This document shows positions 16,839 through 25,447 of a stretch of DNA of 64,000 nt, piece by piece. The stretch lies in the NCBI RefSeq assembly GCF_019024285.1, contig NZ_WMKZ01000002.1:124001-188000 (forward strand). Reading direction: 5' to 3'. Made by a program: the position numbers and the translations under genes. The notes below the pieces were generated by a model. It saw only the letters and a program-made list of their open reading frames with translations. It made no database searches and was not told where the DNA came from. The stretch is from Alkalihalobacterium elongatum (GTDB lineage Bacteria; Bacillota; Bacilli; Bacillales; Bacillaceae_F). The stretch's first letter is position 1. The number at the start of each line of letters is the position of its first letter.

Positions 16839-17153
16839 ATGGGATTACAACCATTAACTTGTCAAGAGTGTGTAGACCAGTTCTTAACAACCTACCAAAA
16901 TATAAGAAATTCTGGTGATAGTGCTTCTTCACAATTAAACCAAATTAGTAGTGCAATTGACAATTTACAATTCTGTGTATTTGGTGGAAATGGTCCAGTA
17001 AACGAACAGCAACTCATCGGATGTGAACAGTGTGTTCACCTTTTTATCACTGCCGCTAGAGCTACAATCGCTGCACCTTTTGTACCAGCGGATTTAAAAC
17101 TAGCTGCGCTTGATGGCCAGAGAAATTTATTATTCCGATGTGTATTTGATTAG
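16839..17153 (+). CDS. Two-repeat CxxCV...CVF protein B (104 aa)
   Basis: 104 aa, ATG with AAGGAGGG upstream. Repeats: CQECVDQFLTTY...LQFCVFG (8-49) and CEQCVHLFITAA...LFRCVFD (about 61-103). The second repeat is more hydrophobic than in protein A. Its promoter and leader are a near copy of those of protein C. Six cysteines, all within the repeats; no signal peptide. Probably a small spore-surface protein (inference). Confidence 0.75.
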   Translation: MGLQPLTCQECVDQFLTTYQNIRNSGDSASSQLNQISSAIDNLQFCVFGGNGPVNEQQLIGCEQCVHLFITAARATIAAPFVPADLKLAALDGQRNLLFRCVFD

Positions 17154-17178
17154 AACTAACAATTAAGCTATAAGCTAC

Positions 17179-17220
17179 AAAAAAGTAGAAGACAACTTTG
17201 TTTGTCTTCTACTTTTTTTA
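17179..17220 (+). terminator. Terminator after 16839-17153
   Basis: Stem AAAAAAGTAGAAGACAA/TTGTCTTCTACTTTTTT. The GAAGACAA/TTGTCTTC core recurs at 17852 and 20236. Confidence 0.9.
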
Positions 17221-17368
17221 TGAAATAGTGAATAAATTTCCCGACTAATTAAAAGAATGTAAATTTCTAAGAAGAATTACCTAAATAATTCTTAAATCTA
17301 ATACATTTAGTTTAAGTCATTTATTATTTGGGGGAATTGACTATTTTTTAGTTTAAGTATATAACAAG

Positions 17369-17515
17369 AATACTAAATCTAAAATTCAACTAATTCATTG
17401 AATAAATCATCCAAACAGTTTAACTCCTTATACATACTCTATTATTGAGATGAAAAGCTCTCCTTAAAAGAGCAACTTTTTACAAGTTGTTTCCCTAAAT
17501 AAAATAAGAAAGGGG
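17369..17515 (+). repeat. Duplicated upstream region, copy 2
   Basis: Near copy of 16682-16828 (offset 687 bases), covering promoter and leader of protein C. The 150 bases before it (17221-17368) show nothing clear. Confidence 0.85.
17415..17441 (+). promoter_or_regulatory. Sigma-K promoter for 17524-17823
   Basis: AC, 16 nt, CATACTCTA: full match. Confidence 0.7.
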
Positions 17516-17523
17516 TATTCAAT

Positions 17524-17823
17524 ATGGGAGTACAACCAAATCAATGTGAGCAATGTGTTAGTCAGTTTTTAATTGCAATTCGCAATTTACCATCTACCAA
17601 TAGACTTGCAGCAGCTTTAGAAGCTTATAACGAATTATTACGATGTGTATTTGGTACCACTCAAGGCCCATTTTTTCCCCAAAATGCATGTCAACAGTGT
17701 GTTGCAGATTTCGCAGCGGTTGTTGAAGGTTCAGCAGGACAGGGACCTATACAAAGAATACAAACGATTCTGGATGCAGTAGAGGTTTTACGACAATGTG
17801 TTTTTGGAACACCACCAGTTTAA
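17524..17823 (+). CDS. Two-repeat CxxCV...CVF protein C (99 aa)
   Basis: 99 aa, ATG with AAAGGGG upstream. Repeats: CEQCVSQFLIAI...LLRCVFG (8-44) and CQQCVADFAAVV...LRQCVFG (about 57-95). The shortest member. Both repeats keep the three-cysteine pattern although surrounding residues differ strongly from proteins A and B, so the Cys/Val/Phe skeleton is what is conserved. Probably a small spore-surface protein (inference). Confidence 0.75.
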   Translation: MGVQPNQCEQCVSQFLIAIRNLPSTNRLAAALEAYNELLRCVFGTTQGPFFPQNACQQCVADFAAVVEGSAGQGPIQRIQTILDAVEVLRQCVFGTPPV

Positions 17824-17851
17824 TATTATTTTAAGTACTTCTAAACAGCTT

Positions 17852-17887
17852 GCTGAAGACAACTTTGTTTGTCTTCAGCTTTTTTTA
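17852..17887 (+). terminator. Terminator after 17524-17823
   Basis: Stem GCTGAAGACAA/TTGTCTTCAGC plus T7. Confidence 0.9.
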
Positions 17888-18088
17888 TGAAACAGAGTCA
17901 CTAATCTAAACTCTTACTACTCTCAACGTAGATCTTAATATATCATGAGAGGACCGATAAAAATACCAACTTTACTCAACCGATTATTTGGGCAAGTAGC
18001 ATAAGAATTTTTACTCTTCATAATAATAAAAGATTTAATTCTATAGTGGATACTTGACCTTTGGACAATGAGAGTTTCACAACAAAAT

Positions 18089-18124
18089 GAGGTATAATCG
18101 GATAAGAGATTATACCTCTTTTTG
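18089..18124. terminator. Terminator between convergent units
   Basis: Stem GAGGTATAATC/GATTATACCTC followed by T5 on the plus strand. It also lies about 70 bases past the stop of the minus gene 18192-18707. The rest of 17888-18191 shows nothing else. Confidence 0.75.
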
Positions 18125-18191
18125 TATTCATTGGGGCGTTTTCATGAAAAGTTAAATTTTTGCCAAAAGTTAAACTAATTCTATAGATACA

Positions 18192-18707
18192 TTACCCTTT
18201 TGCAACACAACAAACGCCACAAATACAATTTTCACAAGATTCCACTCTACGAGGCATACCGCCACCTTCCCAGCTTAGATCTACAGGACACAGTTTGTAC
18301 ATTGGGCCATCTGGCAGTTGAAACGTAATAAGAGCTTCATTTGTTGCATCGTTCTCTTCTTCTACACACGCTCTTGACTTTAGGACAAAATCGAGTCCTT
18401 CACCTGGATCTTGTTGTCGTTCAAATTTAAGCGTTCCATTCTCAATTTCTACAACAGCAAAAACTGGATCACCAAACTCCTCTCCATCTAAAAAGTATTG
18501 TATAGTAGCTAACATTTGATGCCCTGCGAATATATCTGGAGGGCATAAAAAACCTACATTAAAATTACTTAGGTCAGGTTGAGTTGAATTAACACACTCT
18601 GACAAAGTCCCTCTAACACGATATGCTAATACGTTTTGATCAAGATCGCCTTCCCACTCAAATGTATAGTAAGCGTTTCCAGGCGATGTTACTAAATCAC
18701 ATGCCAT
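18192..18707 (-). CDS. Hypothetical Cys-tailed protein (171 aa)
   Basis: 171 aa from ATG 18707, chosen because AAAGGATG lies nine bases upstream; ATG 18719 directly abuts that site. The chain looks like an all-beta domain (AYYTFEWEGDLDQNVLAYRVRG, MLATIQYFLDGEE, VVEIENGTLKFERQ). It ends in a compact cysteine cluster CENCICGVCCVAKG, six Cys in the last fourteen residues. Family not recognised. The tail could bind a metal or form disulfide cross-links. Its place between CVF-repeat genes and YheC/D-like genes suggests a spore-surface protein (inference). Confidence 0.65.
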   Translation of the reverse strand: MACDLVTSPGNAYYTFEWEGDLDQNVLAYRVRGTLSECVNSTQPDLSNFNVGFLCPPDIFAGHQMLATIQYFLDGEEFGDPVFAVVEIENGTLKFERQQDPGEGLDFVLKSRACVEEENDATNEALITFQLPDGPMYKLCPVDLSWEGGGMPRRVESCENCICGVCCVAKG

Positions 18708-18868
18708 ATCAAAATTCATCCTTTCTACACTAAGATTTTTTCTACACTAATATCATATTCTTTGAAAGGGATAAATGCTTATGTACTCGTCTATTTGCTT
18801 AAGTTAGGTCAATTGGAAAAAGCAATCTCAAACATTCCACATATGATAACGTAAAGGATGTGATAATA

Positions 18869-19996
18869 ATGCCAGAGGAAAAGCTTCAGAAGCCAATATT
18901 AGGAGTATGTATCGGCCGAAAAGAAAATGAAAAACGGTTACTTTTTCAACGGTTGATTAAAAGTAGATTACTTAAACATAATAACCTTCCATTTAATACT
19001 ATCATTGTCTTCACCATGGATCAGTTAAACCTAATCGATTTAACAGTCTCTGGAGAGTGCCTTTTTTTGTGTGAACAAAAAGTAAAATCGAAGAAGGGAA
19101 CTTATCCATTCCCCGATGTAATTTATATTCAGAGTGAACTTCAATATGAGGAAATAAAACCAATTGAAAAAATCATACCTGGTAAAGTGTTTAATAATCA
19201 TTTCTACAATAAATATGAGTGTATCTCGATCTTATCTAAAAACAAAAGACTAATGAGGTATTTACCAGAAACTGAATTGCTAAAAAATCAAGAGAATCTT
19301 CTAGCCTCTTTAAATAGATTTAATGAAGTATTTTTAAAACCAATTAATGGTCATAGTGGAAAAGGGATATTTTTTATAAAGTTGTTGGGAAGTGGAAAGG
19401 TAAGCTGTGTTAGTAAAAGACAAGAATTAATGTTCGAAAGTTTTAACGACTTTTCTAGTTGGTTTTTTGAAAGATACCAACAGAGTAATTACATGATACA
19501 GCGAGCAATCAATACAGCCAAATGGAAAGGTATGGCCACAGATGTAAGGTTAAACATGAATAAAAATAGTCATGGCTTATGGGAAGTGAGTTTTCTTGTT
19601 GGAAGGCTTGCGCTGAATCAAATATTTGTCTCTGCTGGAAATCGAGGTAATATTACTATTCACTTAAATCAAATGCTCAAGCAATTATTTCCTAATAGAA
19701 ATAGGCATAAGATCAATAGTTTAATTGTTGAATTAGGATATAATATTTGCCAGACGTTCGACAAAACAAAGTATCATATGGGTGACCTGGGGATAGATTT
19801 AGGTATAGATCAAAACGGAAATTTATGGATATTTGAAGTGAATCACCTGCCCTATCCGTTTCATAATTTACAGGATCAGTCAATGACATTGCCTCTAGAC
19901 TATGCATATTATTTAACACAAAAATCAAAGGGATTAAAACCATTAATATCGAATATAAAAAACATTTTTAATAGAAAAAACGAAGAACGTCAATAA
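18869..19996 (+). CDS. YheC/YheD-type ATP-grasp spore coat-associated protein 1
   Basis: 375 aa. ATG 18869 has AAAGGA ten bases upstream; GTG 18860 is too close to it. YheC/YheD family features: N-terminal LGVCIGR, central FPDVIYIQSEL, and an ATP-grasp half with FLKPINGHSGKGIF (glycine-rich loop), TDVRLNMNKN, GDLGIDLGIDQNGNLWIFEVNHLPYP (catalytic Asp/Glu/Asn ligands). In Bacillus these proteins are called endospore coat-associated, with unknown ligase activity. ATP-grasp enzymes join a carboxylate to an amine or thiol. Paralog of 20350-21393. Confidence 0.85.
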   Translation: MPEEKLQKPILGVCIGRKENEKRLLFQRLIKSRLLKHNNLPFNTIIVFTMDQLNLIDLTVSGECLFLCEQKVKSKKGTYPFPDVIYIQSELQYEEIKPIEKIIPGKVFNNHFYNKYECISILSKNKRLMRYLPETELLKNQENLLASLNRFNEVFLKPINGHSGKGIFFIKLLGSGKVSCVSKRQELMFESFNDFSSWFFERYQQSNYMIQRAINTAKWKGMATDVRLNMNKNSHGLWEVSFLVGRLALNQIFVSAGNRGNITIHLNQMLKQLFPNRNRHKINSLIVELGYNICQTFDKTKYHMGDLGIDLGIDQNGNLWIFEVNHLPYPFHNLQDQSMTLPLDYAYYLTQKSKGLKPLISNIKNIFNRKNEERQ

Positions 19997-20235
19997 ATGA
20001 ATAAATTGTTAACAACCTTTTTTATAGATAAGAAGCTAGCAAAGTTCCTATTTACGGATAGCATATAAAAGGCGGTAATCTAGTCTTCGATAACAAAGCT
20101 AAAATAGGTGGGATCTGATTTATTTATAATGAAATGTAACCCAGATCACAAAATATCCCACTTGAATTTAAATTAAATAAGTTATACGAATTACCACATT
20201 AAACCCCTAACACTTAATTGACAGAAAGGTCTTTA

Positions 20236-20267
20236 TGAAGACAAATTTGTTTGTCTTCAGCTTTTTT
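20236..20267 (+). terminator. Orphan copy of the GAAGACAA terminator
   Basis: Stem TGAAGACAAA/TTTGTCTTCA-type followed by T6, 240 bases after the preceding gene. Confidence 0.75.
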
Positions 20268-20290
20268 ATGAAACAGTGCCAATCAACCAT

Positions 20291-20317
20291 ACACTTACTC
20301 CTCTAATGCATACCATA
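20291..20317 (+). promoter_or_regulatory. Sigma-K promoter for the 20350-24043 operon
   Basis: AC, 16 nt, CATACCATA: full match, 33 bases before the start codon. Confidence 0.7.
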
Positions 20318-20349
20318 TTATAGTTTATTATTATATTAGGAGAGAAACG

Positions 20350-21393
20350 ATGGAGAAATACAATTTCACTCAACCGATTATAGGAATTTGTGTATCAGAC
20401 CAGAAAGTATCACTACGTACTTTAGTAAAAGAAAGAATTAATTGTTTTGATGGTAAAGCTACTTTTGTCATATTTTATCTTTCTGACTTAGATTTCAATA
20501 GTTTAAGTGTAAGAGGGAAGTATTTGGAAGATAAAGAAGGCGAATGGAAAGAAGGTACCTTACCTTTTCCTGATGTGATCTACCTTCAAAGTCGTGTTGA
20601 CCTCAAAATTGTGAAGAAGATGGAAAATGTTATCGGACGAAAAGTATTTAATACTTTTACACTCGATAAATTTACCGAGGCAAAACTACTTGAAGAGCAT
20701 AAAATATTACAAAGGCACCTCCCTTACTCACAAAAGCTTGAAAGTGAATCGCAATTACAAACACTTTTGACGACCTATAAGAACATTTTTTTAAAACCCA
20801 TTTTTGGAGCAAGTAGTAAAGGCGTTATTCGTGTTACATTGCATCCAACAGAAAATATCGAAGTTCACTATGGAACTGGAAGAAGAATGCGAGTTAACAA
20901 CTTCAGTTCTATACGTAAATTTTGGAAGTGGTTAATGCCTAGGTTATCTAAAAATACTTATCTTATGCAACAAGGTATTCAAACGATGAAGTGGAATGGG
21001 AAAGCGACAGATATACGGCTTAACTTGAATAGAAATAAATGCGGTATATGGGAAGTTTCAGCTTTATTATTCAGAATTGCTTCAAATAACAGTCATTTAA
21101 TTCCTGGACCAACTGCTATTATTCCTATTAATAATTTAACCAACTTAAAATACGATATAAAAAAAGTTGAGGAAATGGAAAGGTCTATAAAAGAGCTAGG
21201 CTACAAAATTTGTCATGCATTAGATTTATCAGGACATCATATGGCTGATTTAGGACTGGATCTCGGAATGGACGAAAGTGGACATTTGTGGATATTTGAA
21301 GTAAATTCTCTTCCCCACCCAATCCGTATAAAAGATGATCATTCACTAACTCTTCCCCTAGATTATGCTTTTTACTTAGCTTCAAAAGAATAA
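20350..21393 (+). CDS. YheC/YheD-type ATP-grasp spore coat-associated protein 2
   Basis: 347 aa, ATG with GGAGAG upstream. Same architecture as 18869-19996: IIGICVSD, PFPDVIYLQSRVD, then the ATP-grasp half with IFLKPIFGASSKGVIRV, ATDIRLNLNRN and HMADLGLDLGMDESGHLWIFEVNSLPHP. First gene of an operon of four (ATP-grasp protein, sulfotransferase, GT2-like, GT4-like) with gaps of 48, 95 and 17 bases. This ties the coat-associated family directly to glycan synthesis and sulfation here. Confidence 0.85.
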   Translation: MEKYNFTQPIIGICVSDQKVSLRTLVKERINCFDGKATFVIFYLSDLDFNSLSVRGKYLEDKEGEWKEGTLPFPDVIYLQSRVDLKIVKKMENVIGRKVFNTFTLDKFTEAKLLEEHKILQRHLPYSQKLESESQLQTLLTTYKNIFLKPIFGASSKGVIRVTLHPTENIEVHYGTGRRMRVNNFSSIRKFWKWLMPRLSKNTYLMQQGIQTMKWNGKATDIRLNLNRNKCGIWEVSALLFRIASNNSHLIPGPTAIIPINNLTNLKYDIKKVEEMERSIKELGYKICHALDLSGHHMADLGLDLGMDESGHLWIFEVNSLPHPIRIKDDHSLTLPLDYAFYLASKE

Positions 21394-21441
21394 CCTTTAT
21401 ACTTTCCAATCACTTTTATTGGTAGAAAAGAAAGGAGCGAT

Positions 21442-22242
21442 ATGATGAAAGAAGATGGTCAAACTTTGAAAAAGTTAATAAATTTTAGAACACCACTCTA
21501 CAATAAAGACTTCCCTTTAATTCTATTTTGGAGCCAGAAAAGTGGGTGTACTTCATTAGTCAAATGGTTCTTTTCTCAAAATGGTTTATTAAAGAAGGCA
21601 CTTGAATATCACCCATGGATCCATAAGTACGAAAATAATGTATATAAAAAGCAATTAAATTACAAAAAAGAAATTATGGAGCAAATAATGACTTCAAAAA
21701 AAGATACATTTAAACTAGTCCGTAATCCTTATAAAAGGGCTGTTAGTTCGTATTTATTTTATTCTAATCATTTAAATAAAGGGAGTCGTTATTCACAAAT
21801 ACAAAATGAAAAAATTATGGAAGCTCTTTTTACAAATAATAATAGTAATAATAATATATCGTTCAAACAATTCTTACATTATATTCAAAAGGTAGGCGCT
21901 ACAAATGTAGAAAGTCACTTTGCTCAGCAATATATTGATGGTGAAGAATTTTTTATCAATAATTATATCTACTTAGAAAATTTTAATAAACAGATATTAG
22001 AAATCGAAGAAAAATACGGTCTTCTAAAAACACCCCTCTCACAAATCACTGACTCACACCATCACTATTCAAAACGAATGAAACACGATGGAAATTATGC
22101 TGATATGATACCTGATAAAGAGTTCTGGAAAAAAAACTTACCAACCTACGACAGTTTTTATGATAATGAAACAATTGACTTAGTAAAAGAAATATTTAAA
22201 AAGGATTTTAAGGTATATAAATATAATACAGATTTTTTATAA
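21442..22242 (+). CDS. Sulfotransferase-family protein 1
   Basis: 266 aa, ATG ATG start behind AAAGGAG (21445 equally likely). Sulfotransferase signatures: the 5'-phosphosulfate loop FWSQKSGCTSLVKW (29-42) and the 3'-phosphate-binding LVRNPYKRAVSSYLF (92-106). The family transfers sulfate from PAPS to hydroxyl or amine groups of carbohydrates or other acceptors. A Lys-Ser-Gly-Cys-Thr loop and Arg/Ser in the second motif are present, so activity is plausible. Cytosolic, no membrane anchor. In an operon with two glycosyltransferases. Confidence 0.8.
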   Translation: MMKEDGQTLKKLINFRTPLYNKDFPLILFWSQKSGCTSLVKWFFSQNGLLKKALEYHPWIHKYENNVYKKQLNYKKEIMEQIMTSKKDTFKLVRNPYKRAVSSYLFYSNHLNKGSRYSQIQNEKIMEALFTNNNSNNNISFKQFLHYIQKVGATNVESHFAQQYIDGEEFFINNYIYLENFNKQILEIEEKYGLLKTPLSQITDSHHHYSKRMKHDGNYADMIPDKEFWKKNLPTYDSFYDNETIDLVKEIFKKDFKVYKYNTDFL

Positions 22243-22337
22243 CCCTAATCTAGCAATAATAAACTTAAGAACCAAAATATGAAATAAACGCAATAAGAGG
22301 AAACAATAATGCTTCTCGATGTCTGGAGGAAAAGAAG

Positions 22338-23030
22338 ATGATTAAAAATGTATCAATTCTGATTCCCTTTCAACCTGACAATGGGCAAAGAGATTTGAAT
22401 TTTAAGTGGATTACCGATTTTTATAAAACAACTATGCCTGAAGCAGAGTTATGTATTCATATAACTAATGATAAACTTTTTAATAAAAGCAAAGCCATTA
22501 ATTCAGCTGCTAAAAAAGCTACAAGAGATATATTCGTAATTGCTGATGCCGATATGATAATTTCACCTTCAAGTATTTTGGAATCAATACGCTTACTGCG
22601 TTTTCACAAATGGATCATCCCTTTTAAAAATATCCACTATTTATCTATGAATACATCTAATCAATTATTAAAAACAGTGCCAAACTGGCCACCTAACTTA
22701 GAAAATGAAAATAGTAACTACTTACTATTTAAATATGGTCCTAAAGCTATATCTGGAGGAATTAATATTATTTCAAGGACTAATTTTAACCTAGTAGGTG
22801 GATTTGATGAACGTTTTGCGGGGTGGGGTGGTGAAGACAACGCATTTTGTTATGCCGTTAATACTTTATGTGGACCATTAAAACGGCTTAATCACGACAT
22901 CTACCATCTGTGGCATCCCCGCATCGGATGGGAAAGGAGTCCTAATGCAAAAAATAACCGAAATCTTCTTAATTTATATAGAAAAGCAAATGGAAATAAG
23001 AGCGAAATGATGGAACTAATAAATTCTTAA
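22338..23030 (+). CDS. GT2/GT7C-like glycosyltransferase
   Basis: 230 aa, ATG with GGAGG upstream. It opens SILIPFQPDNGQRD, has a metal-binding ADAD motif (about residues 76-79) and the galactosyltransferase-type FDERFAGWGGEDNAF (about 157-171) with catalytic acid GED. Shorter than usual GT2 enzymes. The acceptor-side motif resembles GT7 C-terminal domains, which add Gal, GalNAc or similar sugars. Third gene of the 20350-24043 operon. Confidence 0.85.
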   Translation: MIKNVSILIPFQPDNGQRDLNFKWITDFYKTTMPEAELCIHITNDKLFNKSKAINSAAKKATRDIFVIADADMIISPSSILESIRLLRFHKWIIPFKNIHYLSMNTSNQLLKTVPNWPPNLENENSNYLLFKYGPKAISGGINIISRTNFNLVGGFDERFAGWGGEDNAFCYAVNTLCGPLKRLNHDIYHLWHPRIGWERSPNAKNNRNLLNLYRKANGNKSEMMELINS

Positions 23031-23047
23031 AGATATGGAGGGATTTT

Positions 23048-24043
23048 GTGAAAAAAATTAAACTGCTATTTGCTAGCCACGATTATAAATTTATGAAAGA
23101 AATCATCGAATTCTTTAAGGATAACCTTATTTTTGATATAAAATTTGATACTTGGGATAGCTTTAAAAAGCATAACGAAAAAAAGAGTCGTGATTACTTA
23201 AATTGGGCTGATGTTATTGTAGCTGAGTGGTGCTTAGGAAATGCTGTCTGGTATTCAAAAAACAAACTTCCCCATCAAAAATTATTTGTTCGACTTCACC
23301 GTTTCGAGACATCTACAGAGTACTTAAAAAAGTTGGAAATAAAAAACATTAATAAATTAATCTTTGTCGGTCCTCACTATCAAAGAGTTGTAGAAGAAAT
23401 TATTAATATACCAACAGAAAAAAAAAGAGTCATATATAATACAGTTGATGTCAATAAATTTAAGAAAAGTAAATCAAATCACTCTTTTTTTAATATCGGT
23501 ATGTTAGGTTATCATACAAAAAGAAAAAGGCCCGATAAAGCACTTGATATTTTTGAACAACTAAGAAAGGTTGATAACCGTTATACTTTATATTTTAAAG
23601 GTCAGCATCCTTCAAAAGTAAAATGGGTTTGGAATAAAGACCATCAGCGTAATTATTATGAAGTACTCTTCGATCGAATAAAAACTTCACCATATAAAGA
23701 CTCGATTATTTTTGATCAGTGGGACACAGCTGTTCATAAATGGTTTAAAAAAATAGGGGTCATTTTATCCACTAGTGATGACGAAAGTTTCCACCTGGCT
23801 GTTGCTGAAGGAATGGCATCAGGAAGTATTCCTATGATTACTGGATGGGATGGTGCTGATAAGATATATCCTAAGGAATTTATAAAAAAAGATGTGCAAG
23901 AAATAGTGAAAACCATTCAATACTTACAAAAAAATCCCTATGTTTATAAGGCAAAGCAGAAAAAAGTAATCGAGTATTGTAAGAACCATTTTGATATTAA
24001 TAAAACTGGTGAACAGTGGTTAGAGATAATCTTAAAATCTTAA
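23048..24043 (+). CDS. GT4-like glycosyltransferase
   Basis: 331 aa, GTG start with GGAGGG upstream. Two Rossmann halves of the GT-B fold: N-terminal LLFASHDYKFM and VIVAEWCLGNAV; C-terminal FNIGMLGYHTKRKRPDKALDI (donor-binding start) and STSDDESFHLAVAEGMASGSIPMITGWDGA (the EX7E region). Last gene of its operon; its stop lies inside the terminator stem at 24022-24063. Confidence 0.85.
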   Translation: MKKIKLLFASHDYKFMKEIIEFFKDNLIFDIKFDTWDSFKKHNEKKSRDYLNWADVIVAEWCLGNAVWYSKNKLPHQKLFVRLHRFETSTEYLKKLEIKNINKLIFVGPHYQRVVEEIINIPTEKKRVIYNTVDVNKFKKSKSNHSFFNIGMLGYHTKRKRPDKALDIFEQLRKVDNRYTLYFKGQHPSKVKWVWNKDHQRNYYEVLFDRIKTSPYKDSIIFDQWDTAVHKWFKKIGVILSTSDDESFHLAVAEGMASGSIPMITGWDGADKIYPKEFIKKDVQEIVKTIQYLQKNPYVYKAKQKKVIEYCKNHFDINKTGEQWLEIILKS

Positions 24044-24063
24044 AGATTATCTCTTATTTTTTT
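24022..24063 (+). terminator. Terminator of the 20350-24043 operon
   Basis: Stem AGAGATAATCTT/AAGATTATCTCT with T-rich tail, overlapping both convergent gene ends. Confidence 0.85.
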
Positions 24064-25417
24064 CATATATATTAACAAAATGATCTACATTACGCATCGC
24101 TAATGCGACCGTAGTAAGAACGGGATTAGCCGCACCAGTAGAAGGTAAGATACTATTATCAGCTATATATAATCCTGAAATACCATAAACTTTTCCAAAA
24201 GGATTGGTAACTGATGTTGATGGGTTAAGCCCCATTCTACAAGTACTCGATTCGTGGTAATCGTCACCTGGAGGTTTGAGACTAATGCTAAAGGCACTTT
24301 CTTCTTTCGAAATTGATTTGTCTAAAGCGCTAACAATCTCTTCTATTGTCTTTTTCATTTGATTAATAATGTTATAGTCTTGTGGACTATAGGAAAAATC
24401 AACTTTAATTTTCGAAATCCCCCATTCATCTGTATGTTGTGGATCAATATAAACTCTATTCTCTATTCTGGGCTCTACTTTTCCAAAGCCAGTAATTGAA
24501 ATAAATCGATTGGATATAAATAGTTGGAGTTGATAAGGGCGAGTAGTTGTTTGAGGTATTAAGAGGCGAGTTTGGAATGGTTTAGCAGCTTTATGGTTAC
24601 ATCTAATTTGTGCTGCAACAGATGAATGATTAGTAAGGTAGCGACCTATAGCATTTCCATTAATACAAGATTGTAGTAGAATCCGAGGGGTTTCTAATGC
24701 TCCAGTCGCTAGAATAATGTTTTTTGACCTTATAACAACAGTTTTATCATCTACAGTCATAACTTGTACGCCTATGGTTTGATTATCATCAATCAGTACT
24801 TTTACTACTCTAGAATTTATGGCTATATCAAATTTCTTTTGTAAATAGGCTTCATTTAATAATATTAGTGAGCTATAATGTTTGAAAAAATTCTTTTGTA
24901 CATTAAGAACAGCCCTGGGAGTGTTCCGAACTTCATCTATACCTAAATTTTGAAGGGTCAAATGGGAGTCAGTGGACATAAAAGCATCTCTTGTAACATG
25001 AAGTTTTTTTTCAGCTATTTGATAATAAGTATCCATCTCTTTTATAGAAATAGGCCAATTAGTAAACTCACTGTTATGGAACCTTGGACTAACCGTTGAC
25101 CAGAATAATGTTCTTCCACCTAAAGCAAAAAGTTGCCTTGAACCTGAAAATTGCAAAAAACCTTCTCCATATGGTTTAGCAATATTTTGAAAGTGTTTTT
25201 TTTCCCTACCATTCTTTACATCTTTCACATGAGCTGGAAGGATTATATCACCTGCCTCAATAACTCCAATTTGTTTATTCCTATTTTTCCATTTTTGACA
25301 TAACCTCCATATAGAAGCACCACCACCAGCTCCTGTTCCAATAATTAACATATCATACTTTTTCTTTTCCATTTCATGTACTGAAGTAAAAGTAAATAAA
25401 AAATTTGTTTTGTCCAT
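24047..25417 (-). CDS. GMC-family oxidoreductase
   Basis: 456 aa from ATG 25417, which has TTGGAGG at seven bases; the longer reading starts inside that site. FAD-binding GTGAGGGASIWRL (about 27-39) and the GMC C-terminal signature STCRMG...VYGISGLYIADNSILPSTGAANP are present. GMC enzymes oxidise alcohols, often of sugars or polyols. Last gene of a long minus-strand operon (33892 to 24047) with glycosyltransferases and a sulfotransferase, so a sugar or glycan hydroxyl is the likely substrate (inference). No Tat or Sec signal. Confidence 0.85.
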   Translation of the reverse strand: MDKTNFLFTFTSVHEMEKKKYDMLIIGTGAGGGASIWRLCQKWKNRNKQIGVIEAGDIILPAHVKDVKNGREKKHFQNIAKPYGEGFLQFSGSRQLFALGGRTLFWSTVSPRFHNSEFTNWPISIKEMDTYYQIAEKKLHVTRDAFMSTDSHLTLQNLGIDEVRNTPRAVLNVQKNFFKHYSSLILLNEAYLQKKFDIAINSRVVKVLIDDNQTIGVQVMTVDDKTVVIRSKNIILATGALETPRILLQSCINGNAIGRYLTNHSSVAAQIRCNHKAAKPFQTRLLIPQTTTRPYQLQLFISNRFISITGFGKVEPRIENRVYIDPQHTDEWGISKIKVDFSYSPQDYNIINQMKKTIEEIVSALDKSISKEESAFSISLKPPGDDYHESSTCRMGLNPSTSVTNPFGKVYGISGLYIADNSILPSTGAANPVLTTVALAMRNVDHFVNIYEKNKR

Positions 25418-25447
25418 AATTTCCTCCAAGTTGATTTAACTTAATAA

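Larger units (their letters stand above)
19997..20349. other. Intergenic region between the two YheC/D-like genes
   Basis: 353 bases. The first 230 hold no gene or clear signal. The right end holds an orphan GAAGACAA-type terminator (20236-20267) and then a sigma-K promoter (20291-20317). The sequence around the terminator, including ATGAAACAG after it, matches the 3' end of the protein C unit (17852-17895), so it looks like a copied 3' end. Confidence 0.55.

Noticed and set aside
18840..18848. CATATGATA as sigma-K -10 for the YheC/D-like gene 18869
   Set aside because: The start of transcription would fall on the ribosome-binding site (18853-18858), leaving no leader.
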